Below the pieces are notes generated by a model that saw only the letters and a list, made by a program, of their open reading frames with translations, was not told where the DNA came from and did no database searches. From positions 1-64,000 of the forward strand of contig JAWHQI010001492.1 in NCBI GenBank assembly GCA_033032865.1: a DNA stretch of 64,000 nt. The letters are read 5' to 3'. Of the stretch, positions 1 through 12,700 are shown one piece after another (position 1 is the first letter of the stretch; each line of letters opens with the position of its first letter). The position numbers were made by a program, and so were the translations under genes. This DNA comes from Dactylorhiza incarnata. Taxonomy: Eukaryota > Streptophyta > Magnoliopsida > Asparagales > Orchidaceae.

Positions 1-2834
1 CTGCAGGAGCTGGTGGAAGCAGGGTTAGTTAGGCCGAGTTCCTCACCTTGGGGAGCACCGTGTTATTTGTGAAAAAGAAGGATGGACGCTCAGACTGTGC
101 ATCGATACAGAGCTCTGAATAGGCTGACGGTACGGAACACGTATCCTCTGCAAGGATAGACGAGCTCTTTGACCAGCTAGGGGAGCCCACTGCTTCTCGA
201 AGCTGGATTTAAGATCAGTTATTATCAGCTGAGGATCCAAGAGGAGGACATCCCGAAGAGGCTTTCAGCAGTCTTGATGGATTGTATGAGTTCACGGTGA
301 TGCCGTTTCGGGGACTCACAAATGCACCTTCAGCATTTATGAGCTTGATGAACCGGGTTTGAGCCTTACCTTGACATCTTTGTCATAGTGTTCAATCGAC
401 GACATCCTCATCTACTCGAGGACGGAGGAGAGCATGCGCAGCCATTTGGCACTAACCTTGGGGAAGCTGCGGGAGCATCGGTTATAATGCTAAGTTCAGT
501 AAATGTCAGTTCTGGTTGAAGGAGGTGGCCTTCCTGGGCCACATCATCAGTGGAGCAGGCTTGGCAGTAGATCCAACAAAGGTTCAGGCAGAACGGTACT
601 GGCAGCCGCTAAAGACGGCCACCGACGTAAGAAGTTTCTTGGGACTTGCCGGCTACTACCGGAAGTTTCGTTCAGGGGGTTTTCCCCGATAGCCCTCCGT
701 TACCTCTCTGACAAGAAAGGATGCTGTTTTTACTTGGACGCCGCAGTGCGAGACAAGCTTTCCAGGAGCTGAAGGGTCGGCTTACTTCAGCTCCCATCCT
801 TGCCCTTCCGTCGGGGAAGGAAGGATTTCAAGTGTATACGGATGCATCTTATCATGGGATGGGGCCCGTTCTGATGCAGAACGGGCATGTGATAGCTTAT
901 GCCTCCCGCCAGTTGAAGGACCACGAGCGGAATTACCCCAGTGCACGATTTGAGATTTGGAGCAGTCGTATTCTCGCTCTTAAGATCTGGCGACACTACC
1001 TCTATGGTGTCCACCTGCGACATATTCTCAGATCACAAAATCTGAAGTATGTAGATACGCAGAAGGAGTTGTAATATCCCACAGAGGCGATGGTTTGGAG
1101 TTCTTATAGATTACCAGTATACGATGCATTACCACCCAGGGAAGGCAAATGGTGGTAGAGACGTCTCTGAGCAGGAGAGCTACTACTCAGGAGTCGAGCC
1201 TAAGCTGATGGCCATGGAGTTGGTGCGAATGTTCGAAGATATGCGGATCTCCCTGGTATCTGAGATGGTCCGGAGCTATACGAGGAGCACCTAGCAGCGA
1301 CTGGTGCCACTTATACATTCGAGACCGCATCAGGGAATGGCAGAGACAGGAATCCAAGCTGAGCCGATTTCAGAGCCTTGGAGGCGGTTCAGCTGGAGAT
1401 TATTCGTGAAGGACGACCTGTTGAGTTTTAGAGGTCGGGTGTATGTGCCGACGGGAGATCAATCCGGAAGAGATATTATGGCAGAGGCTCACTGCAGTAA
1501 GTATTCAGTGCACCCGGTATTACCAAGATGACGGCAGATCTGAAGAGGACCATGCTTGCCGGTATTAAGAGAGATATCATTTATTTGTGACCCACTGCGA
1601 GACCGTGCCAGCTTTGTGAAGGCGGAGTGTCGGAACCCCCGCAGATTATTGCGCCACTCGCCACTCCCAGTGCCGGAGTGGAAGTTCGACGATATAGCGA
1701 TGGATTTATATTCATGGTCTTCCCCCGATCCCGTACGGGGAATGACTCGATTTGGGTGATCGTCGCAGGTTGACGAAGTGGCTAGATTCATTCCGATCAG
1801 GAAGGATGATTCAGTCAGAGTTTTGGTTCGAAAGTTTGTGGAGGGCAGTTTATCCGTTATCATGGTGTGCCAAGGACGATAGTTTCCGACCGAGATGGAC
1901 GTTTTACGTCAAGGGAGTGGAGAGCGGTGCAGGCCTATCTAGCCCCGTTGACTTCAGTACAACTTTTCACCCCCCATACAGACGGGCAAACGGAGCGCAC
2001 CAATCGACCTTGGAGGATCTTTTGCGTCTTTGCATTCTAGACCGTGGAGCCTTGGGAGAGACTGTTGCCGATGGTCGAGTTCTCTTATATAACAAAGTCA
2101 CCAGGCTAGCATAGGCAGAGCACCTTACGAGGCATTATAGGCGGAGGTGCAGGAACACCGTTATCTTGGATTCAGGATGAGGACCCCAAGGCTCTTGGCT
2201 CAGAGTTTCGTGAGGACACGGAGGCCCAGGTGAGTTGATTCGAGACAGGAGGCTGAGGCCCCAGAGCAGGCAGGCCAGTATTACGATGCGCGTCATCGTA
2301 TGGTGAGTTCAGGTGGGAGACCGGGTTTTCTTGAAGATACGTCCGATGCATGAGTCTCGAGGGTTCGCGGCCGGAAGAAGCTCAGTCCAAGGTTTTATGA
2401 GACCCTATAGGATCCTGGAGCGGAATCGGCCCCTTGGCTTACAGACTGGAGCTACCGCCGGATTTGGAGGGACTGCATGACGTATTCCACGTCTCTTCAC
2501 TTAGGAAGGCTTTACTTCGGCCTGAGCAGCAGGTGTCTACTTCTGAGGGCCAGTAGCTAAGATCGATCGATTCACTTGGAGCCGGTTCGGATAGTACGAC
2601 AAGAGCTACGAGTCTTGCGGCGCAAGAAGGTCCCACTGGTCAAGGTCCTGTGGAGGAATCATGGACAGGAAGACCATACTTGGGACCACTGGCTTGATGC
2701 AGCAAAAATATCCGCAGCTTTTTAACGACAGGTACAACTTACTTTTTCTGATGTTACAGTTTTTCCTCTAGTAGAAACCCCATAGGCTTGTCTGAATTTC
2801 GGGGACGAAATTTTTTAATTTTAGTATTGTGATT
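1..2834 (+). pseudogene. Decayed Ty3/gypsy (Tekay/Del-type) pol, 5'-truncated by window edge
   Basis: This is the 3' part of a retrotransposon polyprotein broken by many indels and stops. In order one can read reverse transcriptase pieces (about 1-480), an RNase H segment at 720-1074 (YTDAS then VIAYASRQLK and ALKIWRHYLYG, all typical of Del/Tekay), integrase pieces (about 1450-2150) and a chromodomain-like tail near 2580-2700 (VPLVKVLWRNHG in shifted frames). The segment ends with the GGGGACGAAATTTTTT motif (about 2801-2816) that usually precedes the 3' LTR in this lineage. The purine tract expected next to the LTR is not clear. It cannot make a working enzyme. The lineage assignment is inferred from motif wording. 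Confidence 0.85.
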
Positions 2835-3109
2835 TGTAACATCCCCCAAACTGCTAGACCCCTAAGTTGGTTTTGTCATGACTGGGTCATGACAAACCCT
2901 AGGAGAGACCTTTTTGAACCTAAGAGCTTAGGAAAGGGGAGGAAGCCACCTGGTCTGCAAATAGCAATTCCATCTTCAAGCTTGGGATTGGAATTTTGGG
3001 CTTCAACTTAACCCTTGGACCCCACCATAGTGTCCCTAACCCTTTAGGGGTCCCCTTAGGGCACCAAGGGCCCATTGAAGTCCCCCCTACCAAAAGACAC
3101 TAAGAAAAG

Positions 3110-3680
3110 ACCATTTGACTAATGGTCAACATAACCCCCAAATTGGTCAAAGTAGCTTATTTAGAGCCAATCAACCTTACCATGTCAAATTGATCACACC
3201 CCTAGGTTTATAATACCATTATAGACCTAGTGGACCCAAAAGCCCCATCATGGGACCCCCAGGGGTGCAAATTGACCAAAATGCCTTTTAGGTCAAAATG
3301 ACCTTTCTTCTCAAAGTACCCCAATTGACCTTCACCACATTAATTGACCTCACCCATAGGCTATCATGTCATAGGGGAGCTAGTGGACCAAAAGCCCCAT
3401 GACCAAGTCAACCCTAGGGCTCAATTTGACCAAAGTCAATTTAGCCTATTTTGGTCAAATCATCTTAGATTGGGTCAACCAAGAACCATATGACCAAATT
3501 GACTCCACCATTAGTTCCTAAACTTAATTTAGAACCTATTGAACCCAAAAGCCCATCCTCCTAGGGTTCCCAATTGACCAATTTGACCAAAGTCAAATTG
3601 CCCAATTTAGGTCAAAATGCTCAAACCTAACCCAATCCCTTTGGGCTAGCTCAATTGGATGGTCAGCCAGCCCATGTGGA
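3110..3680. promoter_or_regulatory. Dense cluster of TTGAC (W-box core) motifs in LTR U3
   Basis: At least fifteen TTGAC or GTCAA pentamers fall within about 570 bp near the 5' end of the LTR, many in the form TTGACC. TTGAC(C/T) is the core bound by plant WRKY factors. The cluster is visible; a regulatory role is inferred. The motifs could also be a by-product of local duplication of a short AT-rich unit. Confidence 0.45.
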
Positions 3681-5571
3681 ACATCATTAAACTCAGGAGA
3701 GAGTGTAGAAACCGACCATGGTGATTAGGAGAGAGAAAATGGGGGTTTCACCATTGTTGGAAGAGAGAGAAGAGGTCATTCATGGCCATTAAGAGGTTTT
3801 ACCTCTTGGCCCCCCCCCCCAATTGATGCCTCCATTCAACTCCTCAGCCAGCTGGGAGAAGTTTCCATCAGTTACACAAGGGAATTAAGGCAAGGAGAGG
3901 AAGAGGGGCCGGCCTTGGAGTGAAACCGAAGAAGCCATTAATGGCCATGGAGCTTAAAGCCATCACCACCCCCAATCGAAACCCCCTTCACCTTCAGAGA
4001 CCTGAGAGGAGAGAACCCCCAAGCTTCCAGAGGATTTCGTGCACTGTAGGAAGGAATTGCATGGCTTCTCAACCGACGGCAGCTCCCATGGTGTACTCGA
4101 GGTTGACCCGACGGCAAGCCCTCCAGCAGGTCCCGTTCTCCTCCCTGAACTCTAAGGATTAGATCCAAATCGACGGCGGCTCGATCCGTGGCCAATTGGC
4201 CGGGAATCAAGCCGGCCTTGCCCCCCGTTGATCGGGTTGGGTATCCTCTTACAGAACGCGATTCCGGCCACCTCCGGCCGATCAAACACCGCTCATCGCC
4301 GGCCCCACCTCAACGGAGGTGGTGGTGGCGTTGGTCGGCGGGGCGGCGCTCAGGTGGCCGGGAAATCACCTATCAAGGCGGCCCAGGCGCGGTAAATCTC
4401 AGCCGCTGATTTCTTGGGGACGATGACCCGGCGCCGCCCGATTTGCTTTAAGATTCGTGCTAATTTAATTCAATCCTTATTAATTCTGTGATTAAAATGC
4501 AGCCTCTATTTAATCTGGGAAAAATACTTAGAGCCGAATCATGAAAAGTGGTCAACATAGAAAATGTAGCCCTTTGGGTCTAGTTTCATACAAAATTGAG
4601 ATCACTCAATTTGGAGTCCTGGTTAGGGCTCAGCACTCATTCTAGTGGAGGCTGTCTTTAGGGCTAATCAGAACTCATTTTTGATGCCCACCCCATTATA
4701 GAACTCCAAATGACTTGATTTTTGGGTGTAGTCTATCTTGTGCATACTTAGGTCATGTCCAAAGATCACAAGGATTGGAGAAGTTTTCTTCTTAATTTTT
4801 GGGAAAGACCAATAATCCTAGTTTAACCTAATTAGGTGTCCTAAACACCTCAAAACCCTTCCAAACTTGGATGGGTGGTCCTAAGGGGTATGTATAGGCC
4901 CTGGTTAAAATATCATGATTTATGGAGTTTTTGGTAGGGTATTCCACCAAATAGCCTTAGGCTCCCTAGGTTTAGGCAAAACTTTGGGTGAGTGCCCCCA
5001 CTCTTCCACAAGGTCTTTTGGCTCCATATTTGGGGTGCACCTCACCCTCCCCCATGCCAACCTCTGGTCCAAGTTTGGTGCCATGGAGGGGTTTTGCCCT
5101 AGTAAATCAAAAAGGGGCTAAATTGCTATTTGCACCCCAAATAGGTACCCATTGGAATTCCACTCCCCACCAAATGTTGGTAGGATTTTGGTGGTCTTTC
5201 ACTGACCCATGGTCAGTATAGTGAGTAGCATGGACATGGGCAAGGTAGGGAGATCTTTGAGACTAGTTTCACTTAAAGGTTATGTTTAGGGTAAAGGTAA
5301 ACCTAAGCTAGTTTTGGAGTGTGGAGGGGTTTCCTCCCACTGATTGTTGGGGTAACTTTGGTCACTGCCTTGGGAGGTAGGAGGCACCCCAAGGAGCCAC
5401 TTGGGGGGTTAGGACCTATTGTGCCCATGAAGCCTAATGGTTGAGTTTATGGTGCCTTTAGGGTTTGTGAAGGAGGTAGGAGTAAATGCCCATGGGGAGA
5501 AGTGTAATAGACCTCTCTGAGTCCTAAGAGTGGTATAATCCCCTCCCAAGAGGTTTGAGTGGATTTGGAGA

Positions 5572-6165
5572 TGTTTAGGCCCTAACCCTAGGCTAAACCC
5601 TTAAGGGGTGCAAATAGAGGTCAATGAGGGAGTAGGGTCAAACCCTAGTGGTTTGACCTAAAGTTTTGGTGGGTAGGTCATAGTGACCAGAGAAGACTCC
5701 CTTGTGAATTTGAAGAGGCTTGGAGTTGTCTAACCTAGGTAATAAATCCTTGGTAGATTTGTAAGTAATTGGAATTTGGAGTTCTAGGAAGAAATAACAC
5801 TTAGGGAATCACCATCTTTCTGTCACCCACTTGTTTTTGAGGTTATGAATCTCTTGAGTTCCTACTAGAGCTGTTGGAGAAGGTTAGACCCTAACCCTAG
5901 GTTAAACCCTAATGGGGTGCAATTAGAAGCTAATGAAGGAAGAGGGGACAACACTTAATGGTTTGACTTGAAATTTTGGGGAGGTGGCCTTAGTGACTAG
6001 GGAATGCTACTGTGAGAATTTGGAGGGATTTGGAGTTGCCCATCTTAGGTAATAAACCCTTGGGTAAATTTGTAAATAATTAGGGTTTGGGATTTTAGGG
6101 AGAAATAGTACTTATCAACTTACCATCTTCTGTCATAAACATGGTTTTAATGATATAAATCTCTG
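5572..6165. repeat. Two-copy tandem duplication (~300 bp) inside the LTR
   Basis: Units starting near 5572 and 5875 share the same succession of phrases, including CCCTAACCCTAGG, GGGGTGCAA, TGGTTTGAC and AGGTAATAAA, with roughly 75-80 percent similarity by eye. This partly explains the great length of this LTR. Confidence 0.6.
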
Positions 6166-8358
6166 GAAGAATTGGTTAGAACATGAGTTAACCCTTGGAG
6201 GTCCAAATTGTAATATTCCTCATTGTTGGCAATTTTTGGTTGGTTAAATTTATGATGATAAGTTACTGTAATTGCATGAACTTTGCTGGTTGTCTTTTCA
6301 TAACAATATATAACCACTGTAATTTTCCCATAATTTATGGATCAATATTTTTGGTACCTCTAGTTCATTTGGAAGAGATTACAAATATATCCTTGGATGT
6401 AATTACAAATATGCCCTCTGTGGAACATGGTCAAACTTTGTAGGACTGAATATCATATCATGAGACACCACTGTACCAATTTGCAAAAGGTTTAGAGATC
6501 ATATGAGGGTACCTCCTTTGTAATTTATTGGAAATAATTGTGTTTTGGAATTTCTAAAAATAGTAAATCTTGTTGGTTTTTCCTAAAATTTATACCTACT
6601 GTTTATTAGGTACTATGGATTTATGTAAAAATTGGAGTAGGCAGTGGAGGTCAGGAAAGTACACTTGTAGTTCAAACCTTAGTAAAATGGCCCTTTGGAA
6701 AATTGTTTAAAATACTTTTTTATTGGGAAAATTATGAACCCTAGATTTGGTCTGAAATAGGTAGCATGGGTCCCCAGTAAATCCCTTGGGTCAAGGAGAT
6801 GGTTATTTAGTGTACCTCTCTTTATGAGCATCAAAACGTTAAGGTTGGTCTGCGTTTAGCAACTAGACAACTTTGGGGTTAAAGGTCAAACTGATGGTCT
6901 TGGGTCTGGAGTGATGAAGGTTGGGTAGTAGCCTTGTGTTATGTTTGGATCCCTAGAGGAGTTAGGGTTTGGTAAGTCTTAGGGTGGTGGAGTGCCACCC
7001 TCGGAATAGGTCGTCCGGGATTGACGAAAGATCGTCTTTTCCTGTTAAGCGTCTTTTAGCACCTAAGTTTCTATAGCAGGAAAGTTATTAGGAGAATGTG
7101 TTTGTGGAAGTCTGGCCGGTTTAAATCCGGTGATCTTTTGTTTCGGAGATGTTTGTTGGTGGCGGGCGGGTTAGCCCGGGGAGCTTGTAGCTCGGTGTTG
7201 TTGGAAGATATCTTGCATGTGCATAAGGTGGTGGGTCCTTAGTGTTGGCGGTCGTTGCACCGACGTTGATACTTGGGCTCGGCTAGTGCGGGTTTGTACT
7301 TAGCCATAAAATCTGGCGGTCCAGTCAGTAAGAGTACGCAGACGCTCCGCGGGTTTAGTGGAGGCGTACGATAGGTCTAGGTCGGGTAGTGCATTTACCA
7401 ACCTAGAGGTGGGCGGGGCCCAACCCACCGCTTCCGTTTGCCACTACGGGAGTATCCGGGGAGTCTAGCTCGCTCCAAAAAGGGGGAACTAAAGGTCTAT
7501 GCGCATAGAGTCGTAGTGGGTGAGTTGCACTTGTTTGATCACCGCATAACAACATATTTGCATGTCATAGCATAACCATTGCATTCAACCCCTGACACCT
7601 ATCGTATAAATTGGTATGGGACTTTTATACGATAGGCCCTGCTAAACGACCCCTTGGTCTATAGGTTTGTATGGGCACTCCTATAAATACAATGGTTAAT
7701 ATTATAATATTTAATTGTTTTCTACATTTACTCATTACTGCTTTACCTATACTTTACCCTGCTGTTTTTATTTCTGGTTTCATTTACATATATATATCAC
7801 CTGTGTAGCGTAGATATTTCCTTGTCACCTGCATTTGTTCTACCCCTTGTTTGTCCTCCGCATTCCTCCTTCCCATCCGGTGCCTAGGAGCCTTGGGGGG
7901 AGGGGGTGGGAATTGGCTGAGTCTTTAGGACTGACGGTCGGTGGAACCTTATCATTTAGGAGACCGCGGCGACGGAGCAGCACCGGAGGCCGGTGCAAAT
8001 GGAGGCGGGGCAGTCTAGCTCAGGAGCTCAGATGACAGGATCCGTGAGTGTTGACTTAGTTATTTTGCTTCCGCGAGTGAATCATGTAGTGAGGATCTGA
8101 TGTATTGGGCAGGCCCTAGCTATCTTATTTCCTTTCTTTTCAGTTACATTGTGGACATCTTTTGATGAGTTATTTATATATGTGATGTGGACTTAGCTTG
8201 TTCTAACTAATCAGTTTAGCTTACTTTTCTTGTGATCGATTTGGCCGGCAGGATCGGCATTTTGTAGTGGCGACCTTCTCGAGCGAAGGTGTCACCGCAA
8301 AACGGCGGTTCTGGGCCTAAGACACCGGTGGTTTTGCAAAAAAAAATAGGGTCTTACA

Positions 8359-8610
8359 TAGCATGCATGCAGGAGAAAAATCTCAGCAACCACAATCCCT
8401 AGCACAAGCAACTACCAGCGTCAGCGGTGAACTCGCGGGCGCAATGTTTGAGCGGCGAGATTCGTCCGGGTTAGGAAAATCCCAACAAAATTAAACAAAC
8501 CGTGCGCGTTTCCTTTCCGATCAATTGATCGGGGACGCGGCGCCGGGCGGAACTCGCTCTGATTTGTTTTCACGCTGTCCGATCACACACCAAATCAATC
8601 ACCACCCGCA
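8359..8610 (-). repeat. Left half of an older LTR/leader sequence split by the copia element
   Basis: This GC-rich, gene-free stretch continues without a gap into 14992 once the copia element and one AGAAC target copy are removed. It probably belongs to the untranslated leader of a minus-strand LTR element whose TATA region lies at 15420-15440. The Tekay-type LTR abuts it at 8358, so that element probably also landed in it. Confidence 0.4.
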
Positions 8611-8615
8611 AGAAC

Positions 8616-9671
8616 TGTTGATTTTGAGAGTGGAGCTTGGAGGGGAGGTTGGCGAGTGGAAGAAGGTGAAGTGCACGTGCATGTGAGAGTGGAGCATGGA
8701 GGTGTGTTGCCTAGTGAAGTGTGTTAGCTGTTGAAGAGGAGTGTGCATGGCTGTGTGGAGGTGAGTGAGGGTGCAGGCGAGTGGAGAGGTGCTGCTTGGC
8801 GAGTGGGAGCTGCTGTGTAGGCAAGTGGCGAGTGGGAGCTGCTGTGCAGGCAAGTGGCGAGTGGGCCAAGTGCATGTGGCGAGTGGGCCATGTGAGGGGC
8901 TGCTTTGATCTGCGAGTGGAGGCTTGTACACAGGCGAGGGGGGGCTTGAGCTGATGTAGGCAAGTGGGCCTTTGTGGGCCTTGTTGGCCTTGCCAAGTGG
9001 AGAAGTGAGGAGGAGTGCTGTGCATGGAGCCTAGGGGGAGGTTGGCGAGTGCACCTTTGGTGCTTGCCGAGTGGAGCTAAGAAGGGGGGCTGTCATGTTG
9101 AAGTGGCGAGTGGAATTGAGGGGAGGTGTTGTTGCCGAGTGGAGGCAATGGTGGGGGGGCGAGTGGAGCAAGTAGATGACCACCTTGGAGCTTGCCGAGT
9201 GGGTGTGTGTGCATATGATGTGCATGCAAGAGTGCCCCCCCCCCCCCCCCCCCTCTAGCCTACTTTTGTGGTTGCCTATAAATACCCCCCCCCCCCATGT
9301 GTAAAAAGTTAATGCGAAAACGAAGAGAGAGAGAGAGAGAACTTGAAGAGAGAGAAACTTCAAGTGAGTGAGAGTGGGAGTGTGCCTACACCCCAAGAGG
9401 TCCAACCCCAACCCGCACCTCAGCGAGAGGTGGAGAGTGCACTGTGAGGTGGAGAGTGCAGGGTTGATTGTGTTGCGAAGTGGAGAGTGGAGAAGCGGAC
9501 CTTGTCCGCGACAAGTTGTTTTTTATATTTCATTCAGCTGACGTGAATCAAGATGGATGCACCTTGTAGCCAGCTTGTCGTTGTTGTATTCATATTGCCT
9601 AGTTAAAGAGTTACTTCATTCTGTTCATCATTGATTTCTTGTACTTGGTAAAAGCACACAAAAATTTAACA
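8616..9671 (+). repeat. Copia 5' LTR
   Basis: It starts TGTTGATTTT and ends TTAACA. It contains many copies of a GGCGAGTGG-like 9-mer between about 8650 and 9210, a 19-base C run at 9235-9253, a TATA box CCTATAAATACC at about 9275-9286 followed by a second C run (9285-9296), and a GA tract near 9324. Transcription would start about 30 bp after the TATA box. Confidence 0.96.
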
Positions 9672-9683
9672 TGGTATCCGAGG
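9672..9683 (+). other. Primer binding site of the copia element
   Basis: TGGTATCCGAGG directly follows the LTR end and matches the initiator-methionine tRNA-type site TGGTATCAGAGC at most positions. The mismatches in the middle may reduce priming. Confidence 0.85.
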
Positions 9684-9733
9684 GAGGTTGCTGAAGCGGC
9701 GCGTTCTATCGAGGTTCAAGGTTGACATCCAAG

Positions 9734-12700
9734 ATGGACGGCGGAGGAGGATTTGCGAGAGGACTAGGCATTGAGCTGCTCATCCAGACCAACTACAAGA
9801 AGTGGAAGTCATGCATGGAAAGTTACCTGCTTGGAGAGGACCTATGGGAGGTCGTGGAGGAGAAGAGCAGGCAGAAGTATTTCCTATCGATGACAATGGT
9901 CTAGCTGTGAGAGCGTGGAGGAAGACCAACGCCAAGGCGGAGTTCACCTTGAAGAGAGCTATCTCTCCTGACTTGTTCGACCACATCATGGGGTGCAAGT
10001 CAGCGTCAGAGATATGGAGTGCCCTTGATGGGCTATTCAACAAGAAGAACGTAGCGCGGCTACAGTTTCTGGAGAATGAGTTGGCGCGGTCCACTCAGGG
10101 AGAGTTGTCGATATCCACCTTCTTCTTGAAGGTGAAGAACTTGTGTGCTGAGATCTCGGCCTTGGATCCTGACGAGCCGATCTCAGAGGCGAAGCTGAAG
10201 AGGCACATACTCCGAGGTCTGCGGAAGGAGTATGTTTCCGTTTATCACATCTGTGCAAGGATGGGCTAATCAGCCCACCTTACTGGAGCTAGAGAACCTG
10301 CTGTCGTCACAGGAGAGCTTGGCGAAGCAGATGGCAGGAGTGTCTATCTCAGGTGGAGATAGCGAGGCGTTGTTCTCAGGCAAGAGGAAGCCTTGGGACA
10401 AGAAGAAGAAGAACTTCGGAGATGGACCCTCAACGTCCTCTCAGGGAGTTAGGGAGAACTTCCTCCCCATATGTACCAGAGGGGGAGACCCCTCTGCTTT
10501 GCCTGCAAGAAGTACGGGCACATGGCAAAGGAGTGCCGGTCTAATCTTAAGGCCGGTTATGTTGCTGAAAGAGAGGAAGACCACCGGAGAGGTGGTGACC
10601 ATCAGAGAGGTGGAAGAAGAGGAGGAGGAAGAGGTCGAGGTCACCAGGGTGGTGAAGGCGGTGACAACTGCTTCTTGGCTGAGATGACGGCAACGTCAGT
10701 CGATGCCTTAGCCTCGGTCAGCTTCGAGAACGACTGGATAGTGGACTCCGGTTGCGGGCACCATCTCACTGGAGATGTGTCGAAGTTTGCCTCCTTGAAG
10801 GCGTATGGTGGAACTGATGCTATCATCACAGCGGATGATACAGTGCATCCAGTTGAGAAGGAAGGGATGGTATCCCTGGGAAGTGAAGAGAAGCCCGTGA
10901 CACTGAAGAGTGTGTATCACGTGCCGGGCATGAAGAAGAATCTCTTCTCGGTTGCGAATGCAGTGGATGCAGGTTACCACGTGTTGTTCGGAACCGAAGG
11001 AGGTGAATTTCCTGAAGAACCTGTCTTCAGTTGATGCTGATGTCACGCTCACCGGGAGAAGGGTGAAGGACTTGTACGTTCTCTCTGCAAGTGCCTATGT
11101 GGACAAGCTAAAGACCAACGACAGCGCAGCGATCTGGCATGAGAGGCTAGGTCACGTAAGGATGGACAAGCTGAAGATGATAGCGGCGAAGGGTCTGGTG
11201 TCTGGCCTGCCCAATCTCTCTTCTTGCGGCGACGGCCATGTGTGTGAAGGTTGTCAGTTTGGAAAGTCACATCGACTTCCATTTGACAAGTCGGAGACCA
11301 GGTGTAGGGCACCCCTTGAGTGCGTACACGCTGATGTGATGGGGCCGTGCGCCACCCTGACCTATGGAGGAAACAAGTATGCGCTGGTCTTGGTGGATGA
11401 TTACACTCGCTACACGTGGGTGTACTTCATGAGGGAGAAGGCGGAGGTGTTTGAGAAGTTCCAGGAGTGGAAGGAACTAGTGGAGGGGAGGCTGAACCTG
11501 AGGGTGAAGAAGTTGAGAAGTGATAATGGGGGGAGTTTACCTCTAACGCTTTCAACTCTTTCTGCAGGAAATTCGGCATCCGGCGAGAGCTCTCTTGCGC
11601 CCACACCCCTCAGCAAAATGGGGTCGCAGAGAGGAAGATCCGCCATCTGGTGGAGACTACCAGGAGTTGGCTACATGCCAAGGGGATTCCCAAAGCCCTA
11701 TGGGCGGAGGGAATGGCATGTGCCACCCATGTGATCAACCGGCTACCTCTGAGTCCTAACAGGATGGTGTCTCCGCACCAGCTCATGTTCGGGAGAGAAG
11801 CCAGATGTGAGTCACATGAGGGTGTTTGGCTCTACCTGCTTCGTGCACGTTCCAGAGGCGGAGAGAACCAAGTTGGAGCCGAAAGCGAGGAAGTGCGTCT
11901 TCATCGGCTACGACGAGAGGAAGAAGGGATGGAAGTGCATGAACCCGCAGACCCACAAAGTTCGTCGTCTCGCGCGACGTTGTGTTTGACGAACTGATCT
12001 CGTATCAGGGAGTCTCTTCTGTGGTGCTGCCGGGAGAGTGGAGAATTAAGCAGGAGAGAAGAGAGAGTCACTGAGGACTCTATGGTGGAGTTGGAGTTAT
12101 CTCCAAGCGCCCCATCGCCATCTGGCTCAAGGGGAGATCTGGCTCAAGAGGAGCATTTGGCTCAGGTGGAGCTTCAAGCTCTAGAAGCAGGGGGAGCGCT
12201 GCTTCAAGAGATGTTGAAGGAGGAGCTGGAGAGGAGGAGTCTACCAGAGTGGTAGAAAGTGGCCAAGCCTTGAGGAGGTCGAAGCGGACCATCGTCCCGC
12301 CTGCTCGCTATAAGGAGGGGGAACTTCGTTAGTTTGGTCTCTTGCTTCTTCGCAGGACCACTCGACGAGAGGGAACCTGCCCGCTTTGAAGATGCTGTTG
12401 GCACTAAGGAGTGGGACGTGGCCATGGATGAGGAGATGGAGGCCCTGAAGAAGAACGAGACATGGGACCTTGTTCCCATGGTGGAGGGCATCAAGCCTGT
12501 CACCTGCAAGTGGGTGTACAAGGTGAAGAAGAGAGCTGATGGACAAGTGGAGCGGTACAAGGCTAGGCTTGTCGCTCGAGGTTTCTCCCAAACCTATGGA
12601 GAGGACTACGAGGAGACGTTTAGTCCTGTGGCGAAGATGACGTCGGTGAGGACGGTCATTGCCCTAGCAGCGTGCAGAGGGTGGAAGCTGTGGCAGCTGG

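Larger units (their letters stand above)
2835..8358 (+). mobile_element. Long 3' LTR of the Tekay/Del-type element
   Basis: The stretch begins TGTAACATCCCC right after the pol remnant and ends GGGTCTTACA, so it has the TG...CA ends and near-inverted termini of Tekay-type LTRs. At about 5.5 kb it is long even for this lineage. No partner LTR is in the window, so the limits are inferred from the termini and from the abrupt change at 8358. It has no gene. It holds a TTGAC-rich zone (3110-3680), a GC-rich block (about 4180-4440) and a tandem duplication of about 300 bp (5572-6165). The 5-bp target copy after it would be TAGCA, but this cannot be confirmed without the other end. Confidence 0.7.

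Noticed and set aside
8599..9411. Long Pro/Ser/His-rich minus-strand open frames across the copia LTRs (again at 13906-14484)
   Set aside because: They are a composition effect of the GAGTGG-rich LTR repeats and appear in both LTRs; no start context or family match.
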